64,000 nt of DNA from Hoeflea_A sp965216535. Its GTDB lineage: Bacteria > Pseudomonadota > Alphaproteobacteria > Rhizobiales > Rhizobiaceae. Below, piece by piece: positions 51,203-61,900 of this stretch. The stretch's first letter is position 1. Every line of letters begins with the position of its first letter. The stretch covers positions 7,812,001 through 7,876,000 of the forward strand of contig OZ244175.1 of NCBI GenBank assembly GCA_965216535.1, written 5' to 3'. The notes beneath the pieces were generated by a model, which was given only the letters and a program-made list of their open reading frames with translations, had not been told where the DNA came from and ran no database searches. The translations under genes were made by a program, and so were the position numbers.

Positions 51203-53028
51203 CAGGCATCTCCCTTGTCGAGCGGTGTCGTCTCTGCATCAAGCGCCGCGTTGCCGTCGAGGCCGAGCGCCTGCATTTTCAGGAAGCGGGCATAGAGCCC
51301 TTCTTCGCGGTTCGCCAGTTCGCGCGGCGGGCCTTCTTCGGCCACCCGCCCCTGCATCATGACGACAATCTTTTCCGCCCGCGCAATGGTCGACAGGCGG
51401 TGGGCGATAACCAACACGGTCCGGCCCTGCATCGCCTCGTCCAATGCTTTCTGAACCAGGACTTCCGATTCCGTATCGAGCGCCGACGTCGCCTCGTCGA
51501 GCAGCAGAATCGGCGCGTTGCGGATCAGCGCCCGGGCTATTGAGACACGCTGTCGCTGTCCGCCCGACAATGTCGACCCGGCATCGCCGACCGGCGTGTC
51601 ATAACCCTGCGGCTGCTCGAGAATGAACTCGTGGGCGTAGGCAAGCTTCGCCGCGGCCTCGACTTCCTCGTCGGTCGCCTCCGGGCGGCCGTAGCGGATA
51701 TTGTCGCGGATCGTGCCTTCGAACAGATAAGGCTGCTGCGAGACATAGGCGATGGCGTGGCGCAGCGACTGCTTCGTCACATGGGCAATGTCCTGGCCGT
51801 CAATCAGAATGGTGCCCTCGTGCGGATCGTAGAAGCGCGGCAGCAAGCTGATGATGGTTGTCTTGCCGGCTCCCGACGGGCCAACCAGGGCGGTGGTTTC
51901 GCCGGCCTGGGCGACAAAGTTGACATCGTGGAGCACAGGGCCGGCCTCGCCGTAGCCGAAGCTGACATTGCAGAATTCGATCTGGCCGCCGGTGACCTTC
52001 AGGTCGATGGCGTCCGGACGATCGGGCTGCTGTGGCTCGACATCGAGGATCTCGTAGATCATGCGGGCATTGACCACGGCCCGCTCCAGATTGACCTGCA
52101 GGCGGGCCAGTCGCCGGGCCGGATCGTAGGCCAGCAGCATGGCTGTGATGAACGAAATCAGCGCGCCCGGAAGGACATCGTAATAGATGGTCTGGATGGC
52201 AGCATAGGCCAGGATGCCGGAGATGATCAGGCCGGCCAGAGTATCGGTCAGCGGCGCGGTGCGCTCGGTCAGCCGGACGATGCGGTTCGACTGGTGCTCG
52301 GCGTCGGTCACCAATTTGTCGACGCGCCCACGCAGCTGGTCCTCCATGGTGAAGGCCTTGACGATGGAGATCCCCTGCAGCGTCTCCTGCATCACCCCGT
52401 ATACGCGACTGTTGACGTCGACGACCTCGCGGGTGACGACGCGCAAACGCTTTGAGATATAGCGTATTGCAATCACCAGCGGCGGCCCGATGAGGAAAGC
52501 GGCCAGAGTCAGCAGCGCATTGCTGTAGATCATCACGCCGACCAGGGCGACCAGGGTGAGCGTGTCGCGCGCCAGCGAGGTGATCGTCAGGTTGAGAACA
52601 TCGCGAATACCAGTGGTGTTCTGGCCGATCTGCGCCGCCAGATGGGCCGAGCGCTTTTCGCCGAGGAACCCGACACTCAGGTTCATCAGATGACTGTAGA
52701 GACGGCGCTGGTAGCGTGCCACCACATTGTTGCTGATCTTGCCCAGCGCGACGGCTTGGCCGTAGGTGGCGATGCCGCGCAGGAAAAAGGCCAAAAAGGC
52801 TGTCCCGGACACGTACCAGATCACCTCGGCACGCTGCTTGGCCAACGCCTCGTCGACCACGTCGCGCATGATCCAGGCCATGTAGGCCGTGGTCAGTGCG
52901 ATGACGGCGAGACAGACGATCGCGACAATGTAGGTGCCCACATAGTCGCGGCCGTTTTCCGACAGAATCCGTCGGAGAACGCCCCAGATAGCGCCTGGAT
53001 CGACGCGCTGATCGTCGCTGTGTACCAC
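51202..53028 (-). CDS. ABC exporter (fused membrane and ATPase domains, MsbA-like)
   Basis: The protein has about 608 residues from GTG 53028 (TTG 53034 possible); the frame is open to 53514 but runs into glk. Six membrane helices span the first ~320 residues, followed by the ATPase domain with Walker A VGPSGAGKTTI, signature LSGGQRQRV, Walker B LLLDEATSALD and a VIAHRLSTI His switch. It is an exporter of the lipid/drug type, working as a dimer. The substrate is unknown; the position between glk and dapB is conserved in rhizobia as I recall. Confidence 0.92.
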   Translation of the reverse strand: MVHSDDQRVDPGAIWGVLRRILSENGRDYVGTYIVAIVCLAVIALTTAYMAWIMRDVVDEALAKQRAEVIWYVSGTAFLAFFLRGIATYGQAVALGKISNNVVARYQRRLYSHLMNLSVGFLGEKRSAHLAAQIGQNTTGIRDVLNLTITSLARDTLTLVALVGVMIYSNALLTLAAFLIGPPLVIAIRYISKRLRVVTREVVDVNSRVYGVMQETLQGISIVKAFTMEDQLRGRVDKLVTDAEHQSNRIVRLTERTAPLTDTLAGLIISGILAYAAIQTIYYDVLPGALISFITAMLLAYDPARRLARLQVNLERAVVNARMIYEILDVEPQQPDRPDAIDLKVTGGQIEFCNVSFGYGEAGPVLHDVNFVAQAGETTALVGPSGAGKTTIISLLPRFYDPHEGTILIDGQDIAHVTKQSLRHAIAYVSQQPYLFEGTIRDNIRYGRPEATDEEVEAAAKLAYAHEFILEQPQGYDTPVGDAGSTLSGGQRQRVSIARALIRNAPILLLDEATSALDTESEVLVQKALDEAMQGRTVLVIAHRLSTIARAEKIVVMMQGRVAEEGPPRELANREEGLYARFLKMQALGLDGNAALDAETTPLDKGDA

Positions 53029-53090
53029 TCGCAAGCCTTGGTGTGCTGCTACCCGTCCTGCGGCTCTATATACTCTTCGCTGGGGTTTGC

Positions 53091-54116
53091 CTATGCCCTC
53101 CAGCGACGCCCCTCGGTAGAGACCCCGAAACGCACCGGCGTGCGCGCGTAGGACGCGAGCCCGTAGAGGGCTGCAAGAGGATGGGTGACGACGCAGGTGG
53201 CGATGGATCGGACCAGGTCGCTGTGCGGTGCCTTGTCCTCGAAAGCACTGCGGAACTCGGGCTTCTCCAGCACCGGAATGATCTTCTGAACGATGCCGCC
53301 GGCAAGGAACACGCCGCCGCGGGCCATGAAGACCAGCGCCAGATCTCCCGCCACGCGGCCGAGATAGGTGGCAAACAGAGAGAGCGTCTCGGCCGCCACG
53401 GCATCGGAACCATCGAGGCCGGCTGCGGTGATCTGCTGCGGTTCCGAATAAGCCGGGTCGACCTTGTCTGCCAGGCACACGGCCCGGTACAAATTGACAA
53501 GCCCTCGGCCGCAAAGAACCTGCTCGGCCGATACCCGACCCCCGACCCGCTCCAGATGCGGGAACACGGCGAAATCACGCTCGCTGCGCGGACCGAGATC
53601 GACATGGCCGCCTTCACCCGGCACGGGGATCCAGTTGTGCCTGGAATAGACAAGACCGGACACGCCAAGGCCGGTGCCCGGCCCGAGAACCACACGCGAG
53701 GCACCGTTTTCCATCTCACCGCTGCCAATATTGTGGCGATGCTCGGCATCCAGTGACGCGGCAGCCAGCGCCTGAGCCTCGAAATCGTTGAGGACGATGA
53801 CGTCGCTCAGGGAAAAATTGCGCATCATGTATTTCGGCCGCACCACCCAGGGGCAGTTGGTCAACTGGATTTCGTCTCCGTCGACCGGGCCGGCGATGGC
53901 GAAGATCGCCGATCGCGGCTGCACCGATGTCTTGTCGAGCACGCAGTTCTGTATTGCCTCGTCTATGGTCTCGAAATCGGCCGTAGCCAGGATCGGAAAT
54001 TCTTTCGGCTCGGCGAAGGCATCGACCAGGATGGCAAAACGGGCATTGGTGCCGCCGATGTCACCGATCAGGATGGGAAAATTGATGATCGATTCCTGGT
54101 CAGTAACTCTACGCAT
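53091..54116 (-). CDS. glk: Glucokinase
   Basis: The protein has 341 residues from ATG 54116; an upstream ATG at 54158 is possible. LIGDIGGTNARFAIL at the N-terminus, NDFEAQALAAASLD (catalytic Asp), LGPGTGLGVSGLV and GEGGHVDLGPRSERD are characteristic of the bacterial Glk group. It phosphorylates glucose with ATP for the Entner-Doudoroff or glycolytic route. Confidence 0.95.
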   Translation of the reverse strand: MRRVTDQESIINFPILIGDIGGTNARFAILVDAFAEPKEFPILATADFETIDEAIQNCVLDKTSVQPRSAIFAIAGPVDGDEIQLTNCPWVVRPKYMMRNFSLSDVIVLNDFEAQALAAASLDAEHRHNIGSGEMENGASRVVLGPGTGLGVSGLVYSRHNWIPVPGEGGHVDLGPRSERDFAVFPHLERVGGRVSAEQVLCGRGLVNLYRAVCLADKVDPAYSEPQQITAAGLDGSDAVAAETLSLFATYLGRVAGDLALVFMARGGVFLAGGIVQKIIPVLEKPEFRSAFEDKAPHSDLVRSIATCVVTHPLAALYGLASYARTPVRFGVSTEGRRWRA

Positions 54117-54324
54117 GCTGGTCGGTCTCCGAGGCTCGGCGGCGGACGATGATGCCATACCATTGGGCTGCGGCGGAAACGCTCAGCCGTATGTCCAGTG
54201 CCGAATTCAATCGATTTGATTGCTTCCTATAGTCAGTCCTGAAGGCAATGAAAAGCGGGGCAGCCGCATAAATTGCGCTGCCGGCCCAATTACCGGACGA
54301 ATGTTGCAGAGATATTTCAGCCGG

Positions 54325-55428
54325 TCAGGGCCGACCGGGCCGCGGCTCCGGGATCGGGATGAAGGGCCCGGAGTCGGGTTCCGGCTTGGGCCGCGGGATC
54401 GGCACCAGGGCCGGCATGGAAAACGGTGCCGCCGCCGCCTTGACCGGAGCAAAGGCGGTGCGCAGGTTGCTGGCGCCGGCCACCTTGAAGGTGACCGCTT
54501 CCTCGGAAGCCGGAGCCGGTGCATTGAGCACCACGGCGCAGGCAGCGGGCAAGTCAGACAACATGGTGTGCCGTGGCTTCTTCGGCTTTTTCGGTTTCTT
54601 GGCCGCCTGTTTCTTCGGCTTGCTCGGCTTTTTCGGCTTCAGCGCCACGTCAAACCACCAGTCCAATGCCTTGCCGCAGCCCGAATCCTTCGGCACCGGG
54701 TTTTGCGCCTTGCAGGCCGGCGACCCGTCGGGGCAATGGATGCGGATGTGCATGTGATAGTGATGACCGTAGTAGGGCCGCACCTTGTTGAGGTTCGTGC
54801 GGTCGCCTTTCCAGGTGTCGCACAGCTTTTTCTTGATGCCCGGATGCACCAGAATACGCTGAACGTTCGGGTAGCTTGCCGCACGCATGATCAGCTTGCC
54901 GTGGGCCGGCGTCCAAACCCTCGGATCGACCGCGACCGACTTGGCCTTGAGCACCGAAATCGCGCTGGTGGTTTCCCGTTCCGAGGCGTTGTAACGGCGG
55001 TTCGGCATGGGCGTCAGCCAGATGTCGGCATCGAGGCCGATCTGGTGCGATGCGTGGCCGGTCAGCATCGGACCGCCGCGCGGTTGCGACAGATCGCCGA
55101 CAAGCAGGCCGGGCCAGCCATCCTTGGCGGCGGCATCGCGCGACAGCTTCTCGATCGTGGCAATCAGTTCCGGATGACCCCAGCGGCGGTTGCGTGACAG
55201 GCGCATGGCCTGCCAGGTCGCGCCGTCGGTGGGAATGGCAATGCCGCCAGAGAAGCAGCCCTTGGAATAGAAACCGTGCACTTTGGCAGGCAATTGCGCC
55301 GGCAGCCGCTTGCCGCCGAAAAGCTGTTTCGCCGGTACCGAATCCGACGCCGAGGCATGCCCCCCGATCAGCATGCCTGCCAGCAATGCCAGGGCGGCCC
55401 CCGCCAGCTTAACCGTCGATCCCGCCAT
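54325..55428 (-). CDS. mepA: Penicillin-insensitive murein endopeptidase
   Basis: The protein has 367 residues from ATG 55428 (GGAG upstream), with a signal segment (LAGAALALLAGMLIGGHASA). Zinc motifs GHASHQIGLDADIWL and HYHMHIRIHCP match MepA. A Lys/Pro-rich linker (KPKKPSKPKKQAAKKPKKPK) after the catalytic domain leads to a C-terminal tail of unknown fold with a proline-rich end. It cleaves D-Ala-mDAP crosslinks in peptidoglycan. The linker and tail are longer than in E. coli MepA. Confidence 0.93.
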   Translation of the reverse strand: MAGSTVKLAGAALALLAGMLIGGHASASDSVPAKQLFGGKRLPAQLPAKVHGFYSKGCFSGGIAIPTDGATWQAMRLSRNRRWGHPELIATIEKLSRDAAAKDGWPGLLVGDLSQPRGGPMLTGHASHQIGLDADIWLTPMPNRRYNASERETTSAISVLKAKSVAVDPRVWTPAHGKLIMRAASYPNVQRILVHPGIKKKLCDTWKGDRTNLNKVRPYYGHHYHMHIRIHCPDGSPACKAQNPVPKDSGCGKALDWWFDVALKPKKPSKPKKQAAKKPKKPKKPRHTMLSDLPAACAVVLNAPAPASEEAVTFKVAGASNLRTAFAPVKAAAAPFSMPALVPIPRPKPEPDSGPFIPIPEPRPGRP

Positions 55429-55492
55429 GGTCCGGCTCCGTCGCGACCAAATCATCGCGATCACCATAGACCAAAAGCTGGCGAGTGGCACA

Positions 55493-57331
55493 TCACTTAA
55501 GCGACCAATTGTTACCGAGCTGAGGAGACAAACGGTAAAGCGCAACGGGACCGGCGCCCTCGACCGGCTGCAGGTAGGACGGAGCCTCGCCGGCCATCAG
55601 CGCAGCGGACAGGCTGTCGGGATAGATCCTTGCCAGACCGATCGCTTCGGGATCGGTTGGACAGAAGGCGACCAGCGTGACCCCGGCGCCACGTAGAAAC
55701 GCTTCCGCTTCTGCAGTATCGGCCATGGCAATATGCAGCTGTGTCAGCATGCCACCCTGATTGCGGTGATAGGGGGCGGCTAGCGCCCGATGCGGCGTGA
55801 AGCGGAGGATATCGGAGCCCATATTGGTCACTGCCGAAACGACGCCCGGGGGTTGGGCGGCAAGTGAGGCCAGGCCTGAGGCGGTGGCGCAAGCTTCCTT
55901 CGGATCCGCCGCATTGTTGACGACGACCGCGGCCGACCCGGCGCCCTTCAGGGCAACCAACCCGATCATCGACCAGACAATCTGCGCGGAAAAAATCGCC
56001 AGCACGGCAAATTGAAGAGTGAGACCAAGGCCGGGTTTCGCGGCGGCATTCAGTGCCGCCCGCTTTTCGCCAACCAGCGCGGCCAGCGGCAGGATCGCCA
56101 GAAGATTGGCAAACACGGCGCCGCGCACCTGCACCAGTGAGATGGCGAAGGAGAGCCCAATGACGGCTGCCAGCATCCAGTATTGCACCCGGCGGTCCGA
56201 TCGCAGCCCCTGCCAGATGCAGACGGCCAGTGCGATCACCGGAACGGCGAAATGGCCGGCAACCGCCTCGGGCTTGGTCTGTGCCAGGCTGAGGATCGAC
56301 TTCGCTTCAGTGACATGGTCAAGCCACATGGTCTTCAGCAACGGATCGAGGTCGGCCAAGGGGCTCTGCAGGCACTGCGGAGCGATCAGAACGGTTGCGA
56401 CGCCAACGGCAACACCGCCGACCGCAAGCGCTCCGAAGCGCAGCGGCAGGGACCGTTTGCTGGCGAGCGCCGCTGACAGGAACAGCACACCGCCGCCAAC
56501 GGTGCCGAGAACATAGAAGCCGGCCGAGAAACCATCGCACACGACGACACTGTAAGAGCCCGGCGGCACCAGCAGATAAAAGCAGGCCGTCAACGTGGCC
56601 GCAAAGGCAAGGCCGAAGGCGCACGCCGCGTTACGAGCGCGCTCACCAACAACGGCCCAGGCTATGGCGACGGCGGCACAGCAAATGCCGACCACGGGCA
56701 CCGTTTCGGCACCCACCGCAACCGCAAGGCCTGCGGCAACGCCGGCCAGGCCATACCAGAAACGACCGAACTCGCGATCCGTCAGGCCGGCGGCAATCAG
56801 CGCGATCAGCACCATCTGCACATTGTGGTGGTCGATGGCACCCGGCTGAAAGCGCGCCTGGGTCAGGGCGAACAGCGCGGTCAAGGCCAGCGCCACCAGC
56901 ATGCCGTCGCGGCCGCCAAGATGTCTGGCGGCAATCGCCACCCCGGTGAACAACGGCAGCAGCAACAAGAGCGGCCAGACGAAAAGCGCCGCAGCCTCGG
57001 CCTGCAGCGGATCCAGGAACTGGGAGAAGAAGCCGATCAGATTGGCGATGGGGACGTCGATAAGGCGCGACCAGTGCATCAGCGTGCCGTCTTCGAGACC
57101 GAGCCGGTACTGGGTCAGGTCGAACCAGCCCTGCCCGCCCATCAGGTCGCGGATCTGCACAAGGCGCATGACATCGTCATTGTCGCGGCCGACATAGTCG
57201 ACCGCCTTGAACCAATGTTTTCCGGCCAATCCGATCGCTGTGGCGATCGTGGTGATCAGCACCGGCCACAGCACGCCATTGCGGCTGCGCGCGCCTGCCA
57301 CGCCCTGGTTCACGGTTCCGGTGACACTCAA
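55493..57331 (-). CDS. Polytopic membrane protein, GT-C/oligosaccharyltransferase-like
   Basis: The protein has 612 residues, starting at TTG 57331 (GGAG upstream). There are about 11-12 membrane segments. The first external loop contains VGRDNDDVMRLVQIRDL and HWSRLID, and a later loop has QPGAIDHHNVQ; acidic and His clusters at these places recall the metal-binding loops of STT3/PglB-type GT-C enzymes. The C-terminal ~150 residues are soluble. It is divergent from a GtrB-like transferase and GtrA-like gene. Activity is inferred; similar proteins are often left uncharacterised. Confidence 0.7.
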   Translation of the reverse strand: MSVTGTVNQGVAGARSRNGVLWPVLITTIATAIGLAGKHWFKAVDYVGRDNDDVMRLVQIRDLMGGQGWFDLTQYRLGLEDGTLMHWSRLIDVPIANLIGFFSQFLDPLQAEAAALFVWPLLLLLPLFTGVAIAARHLGGRDGMLVALALTALFALTQARFQPGAIDHHNVQMVLIALIAAGLTDREFGRFWYGLAGVAAGLAVAVGAETVPVVGICCAAVAIAWAVVGERARNAACAFGLAFAATLTACFYLLVPPGSYSVVVCDGFSAGFYVLGTVGGGVLFLSAALASKRSLPLRFGALAVGGVAVGVATVLIAPQCLQSPLADLDPLLKTMWLDHVTEAKSILSLAQTKPEAVAGHFAVPVIALAVCIWQGLRSDRRVQYWMLAAVIGLSFAISLVQVRGAVFANLLAILPLAALVGEKRAALNAAAKPGLGLTLQFAVLAIFSAQIVWSMIGLVALKGAGSAAVVVNNAADPKEACATASGLASLAAQPPGVVSAVTNMGSDILRFTPHRALAAPYHRNQGGMLTQLHIAMADTAEAEAFLRGAGVTLVAFCPTDPEAIGLARIYPDSLSAALMAGEAPSYLQPVEGAGPVALYRLSPQLGNNWSLK

Positions 57332-57479
57332 AACTCAACTCCCGGTCCGGGGCTCCGGACGACTGACCCTGAACTGTTCGCAATTATTCGCTGACAGGCA
57401 ACCTAGCCTTAACCTTCCCAAGAAATAGTAAAGGCGCCCTGATCGGGATTTTGTTCCAGCGTAACCGGCGAGGCCCGCC

Positions 57480-58490
57480 ATGTCAGACAAGCCTTTCGAA
57501 GACCTCGAAATTGCAGTGCTGTTGCCCTGCTACAATGAGGAAGCGACCATCGCCGACGTGGTGCTCGGATTCCGCCGCGAACTGCCCCAGGCGCGGATAT
57601 TCGTCTACGACAACAATTCATCGGACCGCACCGCGATCCTGGCGGCGCGCGCCGGCGCCACGGTGATCCGCGAGCCGCGCCAGGGCAAGGGCCATGTGGT
57701 GCGCCGCATGTTCGCAGATATCGAATCCGACATCTACATCATGGCGGATGGCGACGGCACCTATGCGCCGGAGGACGCTCCAGACCTGGTGCGCACGCTG
57801 ATCACCGAACGCAGCGACATGGTGGTCGGAACGCGCCGCGGCGTGACCGACGACGCCGGCCGGGCCGGCCATGCCTTCGGCAATCGGCTTTTCAATCGCA
57901 TCTACAAGACGTTGTTCGGCAACGACTTTACCGACATCTTCTCCGGCTACCGGGTGTTCAACCGGCGCTTCGTCAAGAGTTTCCCGGCCCTGTCAGGTGG
58001 ATTTGAAATCGAGACGGAAATGTCCGTGCATGCCTCGATGCTGCGCATGCCGGTCAGCGAACTGACGCTCGACTACGGTCGCAGGCCGGAAGGCTCGAGC
58101 AGCAAGCTGTCGACCTATCGCGACGGCATCAAGATCCTCTGGACCTTGATGTTGCTGATGAAGGAAACGCGTCCGTTCTTCTTCTTTTCAGCGATCAGCG
58201 CGGCCTTTCTCATGGCCAGCCTCGGCTTCATGGCACCGGTGCTCAGCGAATACTTCGAAACCGGCCTCGTCGACCGCATGCCGACCTGGATCCTGTCGGT
58301 GTCGCTGCTGATGATCTCCATGCTCTTCTTTGTCGCAGGTGTAATTCTCGATTCTGTCGCGCGCAGCCGTGCGGAATACAAAAGGATGCTGTATATGGGA
58401 CTGCCGGCCACGCGCGGTGAACGTCCTCGCGCAGCCGGCTCCCAAGGGCGCCGCTCAGGCGGAAAGGCAAGGAAGCCAATCGCTGCATGA
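57480..58490 (+). CDS. Family 2 glycosyltransferase with C-terminal membrane anchor (GtrB/DPM-like)
   Basis: The protein has 336 residues. The GT-A fold shows VLLPCYNEEATIADVVLGF, FVYDNNSSDRTAI and the DxD-type MADGDGTYAPEDAPDL; the C-terminal ~100 residues hold two hydrophobic segments (FFFFSAISAAFLMASLGF and WILSVSLLMISMLFFVAG). It likely transfers a sugar from a nucleotide donor to polyprenyl phosphate at the inner membrane. It overlaps the GtrA gene by 4 bp. Confidence 0.9.
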   Translation: MSDKPFEDLEIAVLLPCYNEEATIADVVLGFRRELPQARIFVYDNNSSDRTAILAARAGATVIREPRQGKGHVVRRMFADIESDIYIMADGDGTYAPEDAPDLVRTLITERSDMVVGTRRGVTDDAGRAGHAFGNRLFNRIYKTLFGNDFTDIFSGYRVFNRRFVKSFPALSGGFEIETEMSVHASMLRMPVSELTLDYGRRPEGSSSKLSTYRDGIKILWTLMLLMKETRPFFFFSAISAAFLMASLGFMAPVLSEYFETGLVDRMPTWILSVSLLMISMLFFVAGVILDSVARSRAEYKRMLYMGLPATRGERPRAAGSQGRRSGGKARKPIAA

Positions 58491-58864
58491 AAAAAAGACT
58501 GCTGAGTTTCGTCATCGTCGGCGGGATTGGATTTCTCACCGATGTGGGCGTTTTGCTCGCTTTGCTACGCTGGACGGCTGTTGATCCGTTCACGGCGCGG
58601 CTGGTGGCGATTGCGGCTGCCCTGCACGTCACCTGGCTGTTGAACCGCACGTTCACCTTCGGAAAAAGCAATCGCCACGCTGCCGTCGAGGGCATGCGCT
58701 ATGGTGGCGTCGGCATCGCCACATCGATCCTCAACTACCTGGTCTATTCGGGCCTGCTGGTGTTCTTCACCTCCCTGCCACCCGTCGTTGCCCTAACGGT
58801 CTCCTCCGCCACCGCAACGATCTTCTCCTATACGGGCTACGCGAAGCTTGTGTTCGGGCGGTAG
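58487..58864 (+). CDS. GtrA-family membrane protein
   Basis: The protein has 125 residues and four membrane segments (LSFVIVGGIGFLTDVGVLLA, ARLVAIAAALHVTWLLNRTF, GGVGIATSILNYLVYSGLLV and VVALTVSSATATIFSYTGYA). The NRTFTF motif is typical of GtrA, thought to flip polyprenyl-phosphate-sugar. It is coupled to the GT2 gene. Confidence 0.9.
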   Translation: MKKRLLSFVIVGGIGFLTDVGVLLALLRWTAVDPFTARLVAIAAALHVTWLLNRTFTFGKSNRHAAVEGMRYGGVGIATSILNYLVYSGLLVFFTSLPPVVALTVSSATATIFSYTGYAKLVFGR

Positions 58865-58914
58865 GTGCTCCCACGCCACCGGACCTGTCTCTTTAGTGCG
58901 AATGACCCGGACGA

Positions 58915-61900
58915 TCAGCCGCTTTGGACGGTTGTGACTTCGTCCAGAATGTCATCAAATACCGTCAACAGCATGTCGACACCTTCCTCGTCGATGGTCA
59001 GCGGAGGGCGGATCTTGAGGATGTTGTCCTTAGGGCCCTCGCTGCCGATGAGGATGCGGCGGTCGCGCATGCGGTTCTTGACGTAGGCGCAGATTTCGGT
59101 CGCTTCGGAACCGTCCGGGCGGATCAGTTCGACACCGAGGAACAGGCCCATGCCGCGTACGTCGCCGATGCAGGTGTGGCCGCGCTGCAGCGATTTCAGT
59201 CCGTCCATGAGCACCGCTCCCATGCGGCGGGCATTGTCCTGCAGACCCTCGTCGTCGACGATGTCGAGCACTTCCTTGCCGACGCGGCACGACAATGTCG
59301 AACCGCCGAAGGTGGAGAAGAACTCCGGCCCCTTGGCGAAACTGTCGGCGATAGCACGGGTTGTGACCAGCACGCCGAGCGGGTGGCCATTGCCGATGGG
59401 TTTGCCGAGCACGACGATGTCAGGCAGCGCCTGCTGATGTTCGAAGCCGAAATAGAAATCGCCCAACCGGCCAAGGCCGGTCTGTACCTCATCGGCAATA
59501 CACACGCCGCCGGCGGCGCGGATCTTATCGTAGACGGCGGCGAGATAGCCTTCCGGAGGGATGATCTGGCCGCCGACTGACGGAAAGGTCTCGGCAATGA
59601 AGCCGGCAAGGCCGTGGCCCTTTGCCCGCAGCGAGGCGACGGCCGGATCGACAAGATCCGCGAACTTTTGCGCCCGGTCCGGATCGTCGCGGCGAAACGA
59701 GCCGCGATAATCGTCCGCGACCTCAACCAATTCGACCCAGTCCGATTGCCCCACACCGCCGGGCGCGTTGAACTTGTAGGCCGAAATGTCGATCACCCCG
59801 GTGGTGTTGCCATGATAACCGTGATCCGGCGTCACCATGCCCTTCGCGGCGGTATGGGCACGGGCAAGCCGCAGCGCCAACTCGTTGGCCTCGGTGCCGG
59901 AATTGACAAAGAAGCAGACCTCGAACGGGTCGGGCAGTTTCGACAGAATCTTCTTCGCGAAGGCCGTTTGTGCCGGGTGCAGGTAACGGGTGTTGGAGTT
60001 CATCCGTTTGAGCTGATCCGCGGCGACCGCCTGGATGCGCGGATGGGCGTGGCCGACATGCGGGACGTTGTTATAGGCGTCCAGATAGGCCCGGCCCCAT
60101 TCGTCGAACAGATGGTGCTTCCAGCCGCGCACCAACATGACCGGATCGTCGTAGGTCAGGCTGAGATTGCCCCCAAAATGGCGCCGCCGGTCGGCCAGCA
60201 CCTGGGCTTTATCGGTCGGCTCGAAGCGCACCTTGTCGTCAGGCAGGTTGAGCAGCGCGGCCGGATTGGGGCAGATCGCGCCCCACAAAACCATGTCGTC
60301 CGGATCGCCGACACCCGGCCAATCTTTCTCCAAGCCGTCAACCGTCAGCGCCAGCTGGAAATGCACATGCGGGGCCCAGCCGCCGTTTTGATCCAGGTCG
60401 CCCAGCGTGCAGAAGACCGCGCCTCGCTCAACGCGATCGCCTGGCTTGAGTTGCTCGAGGAATGCCGGGTTCAAATGACCATAGAGCGTGAAAAACGGAT
60501 CGCCTTCCGGTGTTTCATGGCGCAAGACGATGACGCCGCCGTAATCAAGGTTGCCGGCGCGGTATTCGGCCACGATGACGGTGCCATCAAGCGGCGCATG
60601 CAGCGGTGTTCCGGCCGGCGCGAAACCGTCGACGGCCAGGTGCACGGTTCGCCGATCGCTGGCCTTCCACGGTCCTCTGCGGAAGGCCGTGTCCGTGTAG
60701 ATGAGGCGCGGCTCGTGATAATATCCGAGCCAGATACGGCCGTTGTCTTCGAACTCCTCGCCGAGCCGAGCAGCCTCTTCCGCCGGCATCTCGAAAGGAT
60801 TGCGCGGGCTGGTGCTGTTTTCCACCGACAGCGAACCGAGCGGTGCTTCCGAAAGATCCGTGCCCATCAGCGGCGCAAAGCTGCCTCGGGAGCTGTCCAG
60901 CCACGCCATGACGCGTTCGGCGCCCTCAACGGCAGGCAAGCCGCAGGCAGCCCGCAGCCGGGCGGTGATCAACCCACCATGGAGGCCGTCGGTTTCCAGA
61001 AAGCGCCAGGCCGGGGCCTGCGAAATCGTCACATAGGGATCGTCCGGATTGTCCACGGCCATGAGCGTTGAATTGACGACACTGACTGCAAGACGGGCAC
61101 GCAACAGCGGCCAGACCAGGTCGACCTCCTGCGGCATCAGCGGGTTGGCGGCGTGATATCCGGAGACCAGTGCAGCCAGTGCGGCTTCCGGTTTCGGATG
61201 GTCCAGGACAACATAGGCGGCCGCGATGGCCAGATCGCAGACCCGCGGTGCGACGCACATGTCGCCGAGGTCGATCAGTCCTGAAATGCGCGGTGCTCCG
61301 GTTAGGCAGCCGTCGACCAGCACGTTATAATCATTGGCGTCGTTGTGGATGGCCTGTTGCGGCAGTTCGGACAGGGCGGGCTTGAGTCCGTCGAAATCCG
61401 CCGCGATTGCATCCACGATGGCCTTGCGGGTTGGATCACCAATGCATCCGGTTTGCGAAGCGATCCAGTCCGCTTGCACCAGGTTCCATTTGAAGTCGCG
61501 GCGCGCACCCGGATGATCGAAATCGGCCAGGGCCGCGGCGCAAGCGCCGAGAACGCCGCCGAGATCATGCAACAGTTTGTCGGTCTTCGGCGCGGCTTTG
61601 GCGAAACACAGCCCGGGCAGACATTCCAGAACCCAGACCAACCTTGCATGGCCATCGTCATCCGTAACTTCAAGCACCGCGGCGCCGCCGACCGTGCGAA
61701 CAACATTCGGAACCGGCAGACCCGGCTCATGTGCCGCCATGTGCTCCAGAGCCGCGACCTGCAGGTCCACCAGCTCACGCTCGCACTCCGGCCGCATGGC
61801 CTTGACGATCACCCGAGTGCCATCGTCACGGTCAGCCAGAAAGTTCAGGTCGTATTCGCCGTCCAGCCGGGTCAGAGCGGCGGCGATACCCCAATGGTCC

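Noticed and set aside
53029..53514. N-terminal extension of the ABC exporter to 53514
   Set aside because: The extra ~160 residues lie over glk, are Arg-rich and not family-like. The exporter starts normally near 53028.
59614..61071. 485-residue plus-strand frame within the tri-domain gene
   Set aside because: No recognisable domains; opposite strand has strong APH, M23 and aminotransferase motifs.
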